64,000 nucleotides of DNA, taken from Paralvinella palmiformis (taxonomy: Eukaryota > Annelida > Polychaeta > Terebellida > Alvinellidae). A program made the translations under genes and the position numbers. How positions within the stretch are numbered: the first letter of the stretch is position 1; the number at the start of each line of letters is the position of its first letter. Location of the stretch: contig JAODUP010000931.1 of NCBI GenBank assembly GCA_025642065.1, forward strand, positions 62,001 to 126,000, given 5' to 3'. Shown piece by piece: positions 47,450-60,132 of this stretch. The notes under the pieces were generated by a model that saw only the letters and a list, made by a program, of their open reading frames with translations, was not told where the DNA came from and did not search any database.

Positions 47450-48480
47450 GTTCTTATGATTGGATAAATAATCAAATGTTAATCACTATTTAAACATCAT
47501 TAAACTACGTGTTAGTTAGTGGCTTTTGCGGCTAATTATAATATCACTTCAACATGGGATAGAAAACTAATAGGATCCGCTATGATTTTAATTAAAATGT
47601 GAGCTTTTTATCTAGAGTACAGATATCATCAATAGTAAAAAGGTAAACTTGCTAAAATAACAAAGAAGATTCAAAAACTCTTGTACCAGAGCCCTTGCTC
47701 AATCAGACAAATAAATTTCCATTATTTCTAAAAGCCGTACATTATTCATATTAACAGTAAATTTGATTTAAAAAAGAATTAGTTCTGATTTCGTAATTAA
47801 ACATTTCCAGGTATCCACATATTTTAATCAATTTTCACATAACTTACACAAGTATCTCCTACAATCATATGTATTTTCATTCATTCATGTAACACATGTG
47901 AGATTTATGGTTTAATGGTCACTATTCGAAGTTGGTGCCCCCAGTATATCTCAAAATGGTTTGGGGACAATGCTTAAATAACAAAATAATTCACTGACCT
48001 CCTGATATAAATATATATCTAAACCATGGAAATTGAATATTTGTTGCGTTATGGGATAAACATCATGTCATTATGTTATCTCTTTGATGTCTGAAGTTAA
48101 AACAAATCAAATACATATCGTTGAATATAAAGATAAGAATAAAAACACAATAATAGGAAACAACTACCCTGAAATTGTGTTTTTTGAAACTCTGCTTTGA
48201 ATATGTCATCACATATTTCTAACATAATAAAGTTTACATTTACATCCAAGCTATTAGGGAATCCCTTAATCTGGAAACATTGCAGTCCCCTGGTTGTGAG
48301 AATTCGTTGTTTTATTTGGACACTTATATAATGCTGTTGTTTCTTGAATTGTAAAACAATACTTGATTGAATAATACGATTATTAAAAATGAATCTCCTT
48401 TTGTAAATTCCCTACCCCGAAGGCCATTATTTTTGACATGACGTAGTTTACTTATACCCTCATACACCGGCCAAGGTGAC
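47450..48480 (-). repeat. RepI/E, inverted copy
   Basis: The reverse complement of 47,455-47,960 matches 21,080-21,650. The reverse complement of 48,060-48,260 matches 4740-4930 ('AAATATGTGATGACATATTC' is identical) and, more weakly, 19,545-19,650. The order along the inverted copy agrees with the plus copy. Confidence 0.75.
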
Positions 48481-48709
48481 ATTTCTGTTCAGAATAATAC
48501 ATCTGGGTGACAGAATTAATTCAAAGCTAGTCATATTCGTTATGCTGGTAAATCCTCGCTTCATTTCAACTTTAAGCTTTAAGCTACAGATAGTAGACGC
48601 CTTCATCATGAGTGAAACAAAGGTCCAATAATTAAGTATTCCTGGTTTATATTTGCTTCTGATATGACACATTAGGGTGCTCGAACAGCGCAGTAGCCAA
48701 CAGATTAAG

Positions 48710-49740
48710 CTAAAACTACAAAAAGTAATAGCTCGCTGGCGCACATAAGAAATATAATTTTTCAACTAATCTATTCTTCGAGTTGAGTGAGTTTAAAAAA
48801 GAAAGATTAATATTATCTAATACCTCGTGATAACAGTAAGATAACAGTTACCAAATGATAGAAAAGTGTTTCTTAGAGGCTAACAATAAATCACCGGAAT
48901 ACTATAACTCATGTTCAATAGACGTATATGACAAACACACAAAGGCTTCATGTTAAGCAATTTATTTATTTTTTACCCAAGAAAGAAAATATTGGATTGT
49001 GTGTTCGGATCATAAGTAATTCAGCTTTATATTAAATAAAACTAGTATCATTTAATCTTTTCCATACACAATAAAGTTGGTTAATGCTTTCCTGTTTTTC
49101 TTAAATATTTATAATTGATGCTATCTTTTCCTTCAAGATGACAGTTCCTTTGTAAGAGTTACACGCCTGTTGCTAGCCTGACACCAAAGGGTTGGAGTAG
49201 AAGAACAAAAACCCAGACGAAGCAGAATGTTTTTATAATAAATAGCTCTTCTGCACTATATTACATTACCAACATTGTAAAGCCGTTTAAGTTAAGGAAT
49301 ATCTTAAAATGGCCACTGTTTAATTTAAAAGTTCTGGTTAATTGGGTTATTCCTATTTGGATTAATTTCATTCATTGATCTGAGAGTTTCCGGGAAAGAG
49401 CAATATAATTACTTTAATTATATCTGAGGTTAACCGTTCATCAAAATCCACAGACCTTACACTTGTCAACATCTAGCCATCAAGTTATTTCTGAATACTC
49501 GTTCAATGATATTAAAGTTCTGCTTTAATGAGGTCAGTGGTATTACGGAGGTCAATAGGAAGATATCACAATCGTTATTATTAATAACATCCTACTTCTG
49601 GAGACAACGTATCCTATCCATTATCTATTTTGGCATAACATAACTTTCGCCTCTGTATAGGAAACACGATAAATTATATTTGGAATGAAGGGTAGTAGTT
49701 TATCGGGTAACTATTCAGATATCAAGTATCATAAAAATCA
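48710..49740 (+). repeat. RepS copy 2
   Basis: Direct partner of 23,730-24,850. The near-identical block 49,050-49,148 covers 'tttaatcttttccata' to 'cttcaagatgacagttcctt'. The adjoining RepI/E is inverted, so an inversion breakpoint lies near 48,480-48,710. Confidence 0.65.
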
Positions 49741-50486
49741 GGAAAGCCGTCTGAAAAGTGAGAAAAGATAAGAGAGAAAAGACAATAATACAATTTAGAG
49801 ATTAATGAGATATTCCACATAATGTAATGTGACGTAGTGCCAGAAATAACATTGTTAATATGCTTTCGTGGTCCGATTAACGTTTAACGGTTATACATTT
49901 CAAGACTTAGATCGAGAAACTTATATCAAGATCAATCAATCATAAATAACCGAAGATTGTGTCACGAAAGGGACAATTAACATAACTTCAAAGACAATGG
50001 TATATTTAAAAGAACGTTATCACCTGATATTATTGATTGTTTGTTCTTTAATCTCGTTAGATAAAAGTGTAATAAAAGGCGGTGTCATGCTATTATTACT
50101 AAAGGATTATGTTTGTTTCAGAAGACACCAATGACATGTAATATAGTGGATCTTATATCGTGTTTCTCTAAATTCTTATTTTAAAAATTCAATTAAAAAC
50201 AAATAAACTTTTATACTTCATTTTTGGTGATATGTCACGAATAAATCCTGACCAGTTGCATTAACTGTCACGTAGCATGTGTACAGAAGAAAACAAATTA
50301 AAATAAATTCCAAATGGATTGACATAACAAATGAATTTTGAATATTAGAAATAATATTTATGGTGCCATTATAATACAATACAAATACAGTAATGAACAA
50401 TTTAATAACAACATATAATATCAACATAATGAATGTGTACAATAAACGTGACTCATTCACACAAATTTACTCATACGGCGTTCCGT

Positions 50487-50490
<4 letters not shown>
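49741..50490. other. AT-rich DNA, nothing recognised
   Basis: The minus-strand 80-codon frame at 50,218-50,460 is rich in Ile, Leu and Val, as expected of AT-rich chance frames. No family was recognised. Confidence 0.45.

Positions 50491-50520
<30 letters not shown>
50491..50520. repeat. (TA)n microsatellite
   Basis: About 30 bp of TA. Confidence 0.9.
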
Positions 50521-50522
<2 letters not shown>

Positions 50523-50794
50523 GCCATCCCGATTTATATGTGGTTGTAGATATTAGCCGACTATTATCATTATTCAACAGTAGATCTTCTTGGAGCATGT
50601 CTAAGGGATCGAAATGTCTTTTTAAATGGCGTCTGAATGTTATGGATGAAAGGCTCTCACCTGTCAATCACAGTTTGATGAATGACACTGTCTCCGCAAA
50701 TCTTGTAGAATTATGTTAGTACTTTTCACGTTCATATTTATTCATTCTTAATAAATAGTTTTCAATCAATAAAAATAAGAAAATGTTTTTCAAA

Positions 50795-51895
50795 GGCAGT
50801 GCCTTTGTTTTCCAGTGTTCCTCAAGACTCTGTTCTTGTACCACTATTGTTTCCCATACCACTAAGCTCACTTATTCACAGCCACCAATTAGACCATAAC
50901 TTATATGTAGATGACACCCAACTATACATATCTTCGTCTACAGCAGACACTGATCTTTCCTTTAAACAACTTGGTGACTGTCTCAGTGATATCTCTGGCT
51001 GGATGGCAAACAATAAACTTAGGCTCAATGCCAACAAAGCAGATTTCATCATTATAGGTACATTCAGTCAACGCGCAAACTTACCCATTTCTTCCCTACG
51101 AACATCCTTTGTCATAGCATCACACCATCAGAATCTGTACATAATCTTGGCGTTACATTTGATATCGATGTTAATTTCTGAAAACATGTTTCTCTGACAT
51201 GTCGCTCCTGCTTCTATCATATTCGTGACCTTCGCCGGTATTCCTCGCTATATTTCTCTTTCAGTTGCCCAAACCATTGCTACAGCATTCATTACTAGTA
51301 GGCATGATTACTGCAACTCTCTTCTTTATAACATTACATCTAAGGATATTATAAAACTTCAGCGTGTTCACAACTGCTTAGCTAGGGCTGATGTACGGTC
51401 TCCTCGGTATTCCCATTCTGTCCCACTTCTGAAATCTCTTCACTGGCTCCCTGTTCAATTTCGCACCATTTGCAAACTCTATTGAACTAATGCCTATCAG
51501 AGTCGTTCTTCTGGAGAACCTTCATATCTATTTTCCATGCTTTCTTTCGAAACGAAGCGCAGAGAACTCCATTCATCTGGTTTTCAAGTGTTGTCTGTTC
51601 CTAGGGTTAAAACTCATACAGGGACTATCCCTACTATTGGGAATTCACTCTCCGAAGATGTTAAGTCATCGAATAGCATAGCTTCTTTCAGTCACCATTT
51701 AAAAACTCACCTTTTCAGGCTTGCTTATCCTACCTAAGTTTCCTTGGCATGTGATCATTGTTGATGATCTTTGCATCGTACCCAGACTATGAGTTTGCCC
51801 AACCCCTCCACTAGGTGCGCCACTGAGCTTGATTATTTTTAAGGTATTGGCGCTATAGAACTGTTATCATTATTATTATTGTTATTATTACACAC
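50795..51895 (+). mobile_element. L2/CR1-like LINE, 5'-truncated, with (ATT)n tail
   Basis: The element starts inside the RT domain and ends with 'ggcgctatagaa' and a short ATT/GTT repeat, the usual 3' structure of L2-like elements. The 5' truncation is the normal result of incomplete target-primed reverse transcription. No target-site duplication was found. The DNA just upstream (50,520-50,795), including the 108-codon frame at 50,393-50,719, is not recognisably part of it. Confidence 0.85.
50799..51740 (+). pseudogene. L2/CR1-like reverse transcriptase, C-terminal half
   Basis: Frame 1 (50,799-51,197) begins 'SVPQDSVLVPLLF', with Asp and Val in place of the usual Gly of GVPQGSVLGPLLF, and has lost a few residues after it. 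The active-site box is 'YVDDTQLYIS' (YVDD at 50,903-50,914; YADD is usual). 'GWMANNKLRLNANKADF' is the next conserved block. After a frameshift, 51,225-51,485 reads 'SRHDYCNSLLYNI', 'KLQRVHNCLAR' and 'PLLKSLHWLPV'. A third segment (51,537-51,737) reads 'FSHHLKTHLFRLAYPT', the C-terminus. At least two frameshifts and missing N-terminal motifs make it inactive. Confidence 0.9.
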
Positions 51896-52377
51896 AGCGC
51901 ATCCTTAATGGTTTAGCTTCCTGGTTCATAGTAAAATTCTAGCTACCAAATATTTTTGTTTGAAGCGACGCTCTTGCTTATATAGACGATTCACGATTCC
52001 AGAATATTCTTAAGCTTATCAGGTGATCCATAGGCAGTTAACTGATGACTAATCACAGCACAAACAAATTTCACACCAGCCATCATGCGATCCTACGCAG
52101 CAGACACGTGCACATATTTAAATAATCGAGACAAAATACACCTTGGCACGAAATAATAGATTACGTAAAACAATACACCGACGTACAAGATAATAGATTA
52201 CGTCACATACATCTGTTAAAATCATACTATAAATGCAATAAAAGTTGAATTTATCTCATATTCTCTGTCTTGTTTGTATCACTTATTGGAGGATATCAAA
52301 GTGGTTCTTTTGTTAGGCTTCTCATTGGAAAGCTAAAACGGATACAAAGATGTTCTATATGTCATATATTGTAAGAG

Positions 52378-52401
52378 TAATAATAATAATAATAATAATA
52401 G
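52378..52401. repeat. (TAA)n microsatellite
   Basis: About 24 bp of TAA. Confidence 0.9.
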
Positions 52402-53430
52402 TATAGAGTTAGTAAAGTTTCTTAAGTAGTGGAAACATATGTAAAGTCGTATATAGTGAAACACCCATCATACTTATACATGGGCATAATTCAATGAAGA
52501 TCTGCCTCGTCATTAATCCTCTCAGATGCAGATTGTGTCTGTAAATACAGGTGGAGAGTAGACAGTAATAACATTGATAATATACTAAGATCATATTATT
52601 AGAGCAACACTAGCTAAATCACAATAACAATATTATACATATCTAAAATGGGGATCGAGTTAAAGAAAATTCGATTTAGTTGTTACCAATACCGGAGTAC
52701 ATCAAGGTTTATTTGAAATATAGATTTACTAGCTTGATTCAATGTCAATATACATAAAAATAAGCTTTCAGTCTTCTTTTTTACTTTCTCCTGGCTATTT
52801 TTTTACAAAGGTTATTGACGTGTAGATGGTAGATGAGAAGCGGATAAATAAATGGATACCATGAAATATTTTAATGCAGCCATTAATATAATAATATTTA
52901 TACTAAGCAATTATAATCAATCAGTAAGATAGAATTAAGCTAAATAACAGATACTATATAAGAGATTTTTGTAAAAATAAATAGCTTGTGTATGTAATAT
53001 GTAAAATTGAGCCAAAGTGTGTATCTTTTAAATGTTTGATGGGACACAGTTATCTGAATAAACACGAACTGGTACCAACAAATATAATTCATCTCAAATA
53101 CAGGGACCTCTATGTTATACACAATTGTTTATTACAAATATGTGTTTTAACCGGAACAACAGGCTAAGGAACGAGATAAATTTGCTTTTAACATCCCCTA
53201 AAATTGTACGATGGAAATTATCTTTGGATATGCCAATATTAAATATGTATCCCGCTAAGAGCCACAAGTTTCGTGAACTGCCTGTTCGATATCAGTAAAA
53301 ACAAACCCGATTTATATAAATCTAAACAAGACAGATCTATTCATGCCTCAAATGTCTTAATATGTAGATTATAAGTCAAATAATTTCCTTACATTTCGAA
53401 GTAATACTTAAAGCAATAATTCGACAGAAT
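52402..53430. other. AT-rich DNA, nothing recognised
   Basis: Short minus-strand frames at 52,409-52,594 and 52,940-53,122 resemble no family. No shared repeat was noticed. Confidence 0.5.
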
Positions 53431-53532
53431 ATTAGTGAGAGAAGTAACCCAGGATGATCCACTAAATAGGCTAAATAGATTGTATTTTTCTTACTACCCC
53501 CCTGTGTACATATTTACGTTTGTTGTGTATTT

Positions 53533-54300
53533 TTGCTTTATTTTGTATTGTTATTTATGTGTTTGTCTCGCTATTCATCTGTTCATCGCTCATTATGTAT
53601 GCGGTTTTCGTGTGTATTTCAGCGTTGGAGGGGAAGGATGATTCTATCCCTTTTCTCTTATCACGTGATGGGTGAGGTGTCTCTTGATGACATCGGGACA
53701 GATAAAATGTATGATTTGATATCTCTATATCGGGATACCGAGGACGTAATAACCGATAATGATTGTCCGTTTCATTATTCGCTGAAAACTTGTAACTACT
53801 ACGACCCTAATGAATTCAAATTAATGATAGATACCAACTCGCTGCATTAAAATGTAACTTCTTACTTCCACTTAAATTGTAGAGGGCTTTCTTCCAACTG
53901 GGACGCCTTTCAATCATCACTATGTGACCTAAATGGTGATAAGTTTAACTTCGATATAATTGTTCTCAGCGAAATTTTCAGGACCACTGGTGATATGCGT
54001 CTGAGATTAGCCGGATACCATGAGCTAATATGACGTTGTCGTGGTGATGGTCCTAGAGGAGGTGTAGGCCTGTTTATTAGAGAAAATATCAATTATAAAA
54101 TCCGTGAAGAGCACCTAAAAACTGAGTATTACCTGGAAGGGTTATTCTCAAATGGGTTCGTGTCCATTATCGTTAAACCAACTAGGATTACCGCCTCATC
54201 CGCCACTCTTATCGATCATGTGTATACTAATAACATTACCGCAACAGGATCAAGCGGATATCATCATCACCAATCTTGCTGATCACTTTTGAATATTTTA
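53533..54300 (+). pseudogene. Jockey-type endonuclease domain remnant
   Basis: The first frame (53,533-53,850) ends with 'CNYYDPNEFKLMIDTN', the region just ahead of the endonuclease. After a stop, 'SYFHLNCRGLSSNWDAF' (about 53,861-53,911) is the first strand with the metal-binding Asn. 'FDIIVLSEIFRT' (about 53,950-53,985) contains the catalytic Glu. 'GPRGGVGLFIRENINYKIRE' follows (about 54,050-54,109). The frame then jumps to 'SNGFVSIIVKPTRITASSAT' and 'LIDHVYTNNI', showing that about 90 codons, including the GDFN box, are deleted near 54,140-54,150. Confidence 0.8.
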
Positions 54301-54899
54301 TCTTACCAAATTACACAATACTAATAATTCACATGTACAAAAGGCTAGAAAAAGAATATTTTCAGACAGTAATCTTGAAATATTCAGAAGTAAGCTAAAA
54401 TATATAGATTTTACTAATACAAGTCTAACAATGTGTCCCAATTAAGCCTATAATAATTTTTTTAATTTATATCTTAATACTTTTAATGAATCATTTCCGA
54501 TCGTTGAAATATCATCTAAAACCAAACAGCCAAAAAATGAACCATGGTACACACCTGGTCTTAGAGTGTCTTCGAAAACAAACGCTAAATTACGATTATC
54601 AATATCTTCTAAACATAACATACACAAATATAAAGCACTTAATATATTGCATAAAAACTTCAACGTCGATTAAAAGCAACTTATTTCGAAAATATATTGG
54701 AAGAAAATATGTTCAATATTAAGAAAACCTGGAGCACCCGTAACAAAATAATAAGCAAACGTAATGACAAATATGGACTCGCAAAAGTAGGACTCCAAAC
54801 TGGTCTAAACGTTCCTAAAGTTAATAAAGGTTTAAAATCATTTTTGCCCAAACCAACATTCCAGTGTCGCAATCTGACGTCTTAAACATAACGCTAAAA

Positions 54900-56065
54900 C
54901 TAAAACCTAAAACCAGCTCTAGTTATGATGGTATATTGACTAAACTTCTCAAGGCTACTATTACTGAAATACTAGAACTCATGTAATAAATACTTCATTT
55001 GAAACCGGAAGAGTACCTAATGACATGAAAATAGCAAAAGGTCATCCCTATTTATAAATCTGCTGATAAGACCCTATTAGAAAACTACAGAACTATTAGC
55101 CTACTCCCAGGATTTAGTAAAATAATAGAAAAACTCATGTATAAAAAATAACTTCCATTCTTGAATGCCAATAATTTATTAGTATGGGTTCCGGGAAAAT
55201 AACTCAACCGTTCATCCAATTCTCCATCTATTAAATCAACGTGCTCTACCTACAAATCATCCTGAACCTGATCAGTCATTATATTTTGTTAAGCAAATTA
55301 CTAGTTACGGAGGTATTGCGCATGACTGGTTTAAAACTTATTTGACGGATCGTGTACAGTATGTTGAAATTGACGGACACAAATCATCACACTCTCATAT
55401 AAAATGCGTAGTTCATCAAGGCTTAATTATGGGATCTCTTTTATATTTGATTTATGTAAATGACATGTGTTTCTCTTGCAATGGAAGTATCCTTTCGTTT
55501 GCTGATGATACAACCATTTATGTATCTGACTCGAACATTGATATTCCTTTCAATAATGCAAACATATTAATTAATTCTATATTTATATGGTTCTGCTCAA
55601 ATCGACTTACGCTAAATCACCTCTAAACTAAATATATCGTTATAAGACCTACATTATTAAAAGGTGATCTTTCCCCAAAACATATATTGACTGAAAATGT
55701 TTTGCGTAGAATAGGCACAGATTGTGATGAAAAAGCGGCCAAATTCTTAGGTGTTCTGATTGATGAAAATTTAACACGGAAACCTCGCCTATCCCACATT
55801 AATCAGAAAGTATCTCGAGCATTATTCTCCTTAAAACAAATTAAACATTTTCTCCCTAAGCAATGCATGAAAACATTATACTATTCACTCATTCATTCTC
55901 ATCTTTCATACGGAAACCTAGTTTGGGGAAACGCGACTCAATCAGCTTTACGTCAGACCATTTTGTTACAAAAACGGGCTATCCGTTTAATCAACAATGC
56001 ACTGTCAAACACCAATCATCCCTCATCCATTATAGGGCCAATAGTAAGATACCACTAATGGTATA
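54900..56065 (+). pseudogene. Jockey-type reverse transcriptase lacking motif A
   Basis: Readable blocks, across frames, are 'LKPKTSSSYDGI' (about 54,902), 'ETGRVPNDMKIA' (about 55,000), 'ISLLPGFSKIIEKLMYKK' (about 55,095-55,149) and 'NQRALPTNHPEPDQSLYF' (about 55,230-55,287). The sequence then jumps straight to 'SYGGIAHDWFKTYLTDRVQY' (55,305-55,364). The motif-A 'D..KAFD' block that should lie between has been deleted. The rest is one open frame through 'IKCVVHQGLIMGSLLYLIYV', 'LSFADDTTIYVS' (FADD 55,498-55,509), 'KFLGVLIDENL' and 'LLQKRAIRLINNA'. The active-site motif C survives without its partner. Confidence 0.85.
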
Positions 56066-56130
56066 CTGATCCTCTCAATTTTCATTTTAATTATTCTTTC
56101 AAATCAACATGCAAGCCTTGTGCTAAATAT

Positions 56131-56133
<3 letters not shown>

Positions 56134-56199
<66 letters not shown>
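56134..56199. repeat. (TA)n microsatellite
   Basis: About 66 bp of TA just beyond the jockey-type LINE. Confidence 0.95.
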
Positions 56200-56203
<4 letters not shown>

Positions 56204-56489
56204 ATTGGAAATAAACCTTATTCTTCTTACTAAAAATTATGTTTTCAATTGTTAAATAGTCAAATAAATGTTTAAGATGCTCTGTTACATTCACGTGTTT
56301 CATCAGTAAGTGATAACACTCCAATAGAAAGCAGTGCAAATATATCACAATGAACTCGGTTTATGGGCCTTTTACGAATTGATTAGTAAGGGAATCAGAT
56401 CGTTACTTTCGGTATGTTTAGGTTCAATTATTTTGCTGATTTATATTCAATAAAGCATTTTAAAGCCTTTATCAGATCACCTGTATACA

Positions 56490-56745
56490 ATACAGTTTAG
56501 TCATTTGTTCACCTTTGTATTAATCATCCTATTTTATGCGCTGCAATCTCGCTTCCAGTTGGCACTCCGGTAACACTGAGAAAATAACACCAAATCACCA
56601 TTGTTCTTACAGCTCGTTTCCGGCTTTGTCTTCCGGGTTTTCTCTCCAAGTTAAAGGTTTTGCTTTCGGAGCATTTCCGGTGTCCGAGAACCATTCACTA
56701 ATGGAATTATGACATCAAGGACGACTAATGCTGTATTACCTGTAG
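56490..56745 (+). repeat. RepJ copy 2
   Basis: Direct partner of 46,900-47,165, also ending just before a large (TA)n. Confidence 0.75.
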
Positions 56746-56756
56746 ATATTTTTTTT

Positions 56757-56759
<3 letters not shown>

Positions 56760-56852
<93 letters not shown>
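56760..56852. repeat. (TA)n microsatellite (long)
   Basis: About 93 bp of uninterrupted TA. Confidence 0.95.
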
Positions 56853-56854
<2 letters not shown>

Positions 56855-57535
56855 TTTGGCAAACTAATAGAAATACACACAATATTATCATGGCATATTT
56901 TAGAGTCAAGCCTTATTTACCCTCCGTAGATTGTAAAGATATTTTCTCTAACATACCGCTAATAAAGTATATTTAATAATACGCCCTTGATAGAAGCCAT
57001 TTAAAGGCGATGTACAGTGATATCTCAAATACTATGTCTGTAAAAATAAGTGATTTAAACAATAATCAAGATTCGTCTGTGAGAGCCACCTTGAACAGGT
57101 GTATGCTTAGAAGAGCAAATGTTCAAGAAACGACACATTTCTAGTATCCGCCAGCAACCTAAGCGCATAATTACCATATAACTAACAGAGGTATTAAACC
57201 TGTTAGTCTATTTGCCGTTTTGTGAACCTATGACTTTTTTATGGTATAAGGTTTTATGCTGGATTTGTCATTTATGTTCTTTTGATAAAGGTAAATTAAC
57301 TTTGGAGATACCCTACTTGTTAGATTAAACAATATTTATTTGACAATAAATTAATCATAATGCACTTGACGGTAGGTGTGTTGCTATCCTTGACTTTGAA
57401 TATGTGTCTATGTATACCATTTCTGTGACATTATCACGCAAATCGGTAAATATTTTGAAGCAAATATGTTGTTTGGTAATGATGCTATTGGTTAATTTAT
57501 ATAAAATAAAGATATACATTTTATAATTGTTAAGT
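56853..57535. other. AT-rich DNA, nothing recognised
   Basis: No gene or shared repeat was identified. Confidence 0.5.
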
Positions 57536-57537
57536 TG

Positions 57538-57850
57538 TTTTTATCATAATCATTGACCATGAAAATGTCCACACATCTTTTATTTTATTATCGTGCATAC
57601 TGTCAGAGATATAAAAAACGAAGTTTTGCTATAATGGCAGTGGCTAAGTTGCATAGTTAGAATAAATATATCCGCTAATGGTTCCTAATGGTGTTTATCC
57701 TAATCATTGGCATTGGAAACATAAGTATGGACCCCATCTTGGTGAAAGCATCGTGCATGCTTTCGACAATATTGAACAAAATAATGTTTTCAATAATGGG
57801 GGCACTAATTTGCATATAAAACATTTCCCATTGTTGTTGAAATGATAACC
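57538..57850 (+). repeat. Diverged tandem duplication, about 155-bp unit
   Basis: Unit 1 (57,538-57,692) and unit 2 (57,693-57,850) share 'ttatc.taatcattg', 'atcgtgcat.ct.tc', 'aatggg.gcacta/aatggcagtggcta' and 'ttgcata'. The 63-codon minus-strand frame at 57,704-57,895 is not preserved in unit 1. Confidence 0.65.
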
Positions 57851-58149
57851 CAACCGGATTTCATAAGTGACTCTATGTGATGATAAATACACCATAAAAC
57901 CTTATAATATAGAACATTCATAAGTTCACCATTATAACCATAGGAATGGCAAATGGACTATGTAACCTATGCACTATTCTGAATTTATTGAAGGGGATAG
58001 ATATTAATGTCAGATATGGCATATAGCAGTGAGTTGTGATAATCTATGCGAAGTGTAACAAAGACACGAACCAGAGTATCAATAGCCTCTTGTGTCAAGA
58101 GTTCTTTTAAACAGTGGATCTTGTTATGACGATAGTATGCAGATCGGTA

Positions 58150-58760
58150 TACTCGGTACGTTCCTATTTGTTAACAAATATGTTACAAATAACCCCTTGG
58201 TTATTTACTGACCCATTAAGGGCAATTTAAGCTGTATTCTATGTCAGTTTGCTTGGGGGGGGGGTTAGGTGAAGCCTAATATATAATATTAGCTTTACTA
58301 TCATTTAATGTTCGCGGATTTTGAGACATCCATAACCAAATATCTGCAATAGAATGTTCTAAATTCTACAAGAAAATTAACTCATTATCAGGATCCCGTT
58401 TACAGCTGTTTGTTATAAGCATACAAGCGAAATATAGATGGTAGTACGCAGCTGGGAATATTGATTTGATATACCCTGCCATGTTAATAGATTATTTACT
58501 GACGCATTAGGGGTAATTGAATATGCACCTTCTGTGATTTTGGTGTTTATTTTAGGGTTTTAACATATTGCGGTGAAGCCAAATATATTATATTTGTTTT
58601 ATTATCACTTAGTCTTAGAAGAGTTTCAGTCATGCATAGCCGAATATCAACAATACCATGTTCTAAATTATTCAAGGAAAATAAACTCATTATTAGGATC
58701 CAGTATAAAACTGTCTTTCATCAGCACACAACTGATATGTAATGCCTTGTAGATGCGTCA
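58150..58760 (+). repeat. Diverged tandem duplication, about 300-bp unit
   Basis: Unit 1 (about 58,150-58,465) and unit 2 (about 58,470-58,760) align throughout: 'ttatttactgac.cattaggggtaatt', 'ggtgaagcc.aatatat', 'atgttctaaatt', 'aactcattat.aggatcc' and 'aagcatacaa/cagcacacaa'. Unit 1 contains an 11-G run near 58,255. Confidence 0.8.
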
Positions 58761-58839
58761 TGAACAGACATTCTATGGGATTATTGTTCCAGATAGGATC
58801 GAAACTATGTATCTACTTTACATTTTAAACCGAGTAAAT

Positions 58840-59230
58840 TATAATCATCTGTATCGAATGATCAGATCCAGATCCAGAAGAACAAGTAACATTGGTCTCT
58901 TCTACCAATGGCTTACCCTGTGATAAGGTGCTGGAAGTGAACCCAACATGTATATTTAGTATCTTTTGACAGAATAAGTTATTAAAACTATGGGTCAGCC
59001 AATTGTTTTGTATCTGTTTTCCTTTGGCAATCCCAGGGCATATTAAATCGCATACGATCAATAGACTGCCACTGTTGATAGTAAGAAAAGCAACACGTTC
59101 CGAAAATTCCTGAATCATTCTGAAGTTTTAAAACAAATTCTGAGCCGAAATATTACCCGTCAGCCAAGTCTCTGCAATGACAAGAGCACCAAGATCGATA
59201 TCCTTAACAACATCATATATATCTCTTCAG
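58840..59230 (-). pseudogene. L2-like endonuclease domain fragment
   Basis: On the minus strand, 'DIDLGALVIAETWLTG' (59,199-59,152) contains the Glu of the conserved ETWL box. After one stop, 'FRMIQEFSERVAFL...GSLLIVCDL' follows the spacing of the GDFN region, with GDFN degraded to CDL. 'SFNNLFCQKILNIHV' and 'GSGSDHSI' (SDH near 58,858-58,866) complete the set. Two stretches between boxes are deleted and one stop is present, so it is inactive. Confidence 0.65.
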
Positions 59231-59239
59231 ATTTAATTT

Positions 59240-59900
59240 AGATCGACCGACATTTTATTAGACCGCTACTTACATTTTAGCTGTGTCGTTAGATGGTGTA
59301 AGTGTCACAATGATCAAATTACTTGCATTAGATCTATCTGCTTTGGAATTTTTCAATTATGTGGACGCATCGCTAAACAAATGTATTTATCACCATAGGA
59401 TCAAAATGAAAGTAACTGAGCGTTAGTATAATTTATTACTTTAATATATATATATATATATATAATTGTATAAGAAGAAAGAAGAAACAAAACTAAATAT
59501 AATCAATTTCTGGCAATAATAATTAAATCTGTATGATATAATATAGAATATTCACCAGGCGGCTCACAGGTGTAACCTATCCAAAAACAGGTATCATTAC
59601 ATCAAGAGCCAATCATATGCCCCGCTTTACACCAACCCTTAACAGAGTTTGGATGATTCTAATAGATGACTATATTTTACAACAATTAATTAGCTATATC
59701 TAACTAACGGGTAGATCAAGATAAATAAAATAAATGCTGACCGTTGTCTGATTCCAATAAACCACAGAAAACTCTCGTGATGGATAACGTGTAATTAGTG
59801 TCCAATAAGAATTCAAAGAATTATGTTTAGAATAACAAAAGATGATAAATAACATGTTCAGTTTCATTTTAATTAATATGTATTATTTGAATTGTACATC
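59240..59900. other. AT-rich DNA, nothing recognised
   Basis: Contains a short (TA)n at 59,443-59,463. No gene or shared repeat was identified. Confidence 0.5.
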
Positions 59901-59912
59901 TATTACTTTAAA

Positions 59913-59959
<47 letters not shown>
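59913..59959. repeat. (TA)n microsatellite
   Basis: About 47 bp of TA. Confidence 0.95.
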
Positions 59960-59960
<1 letters not shown>

Positions 59961-60034
59961 TGGTTCACTGAGTCATAAATCAATATACTAGAGTAGGCTG
60001 ATGGTATGATAACATTGAACAGGTATCTAATACC

Positions 60035-60132
60035 GAGTTGCTACTACCATCTTAAGAACATCCACTATTTAAAAACAGTCTTGAAACAAGAAACACTTGT
60101 AACTGTAGTCCACGTTTATTACATATCGAATA

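Larger units (their letters stand above)
53435..56065 (+). mobile_element. Jockey-superfamily (CR1-like) LINE, long but deleted
   Basis: About 2.6 kb with endonuclease (53,840-54,250), a linker (54,300-54,890), and RT (54,900-56,065) in the right order. It is broken by stops and by at least two internal deletions. It ends within the post-RT region, 65 bp before a (TA)n at 56,134-56,199, with no 3' UTR or tail visible. It is a different family from the L2-like elements here, judging by its 'LQKRAIRLINNA' C-terminal motif. Confidence 0.85.
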
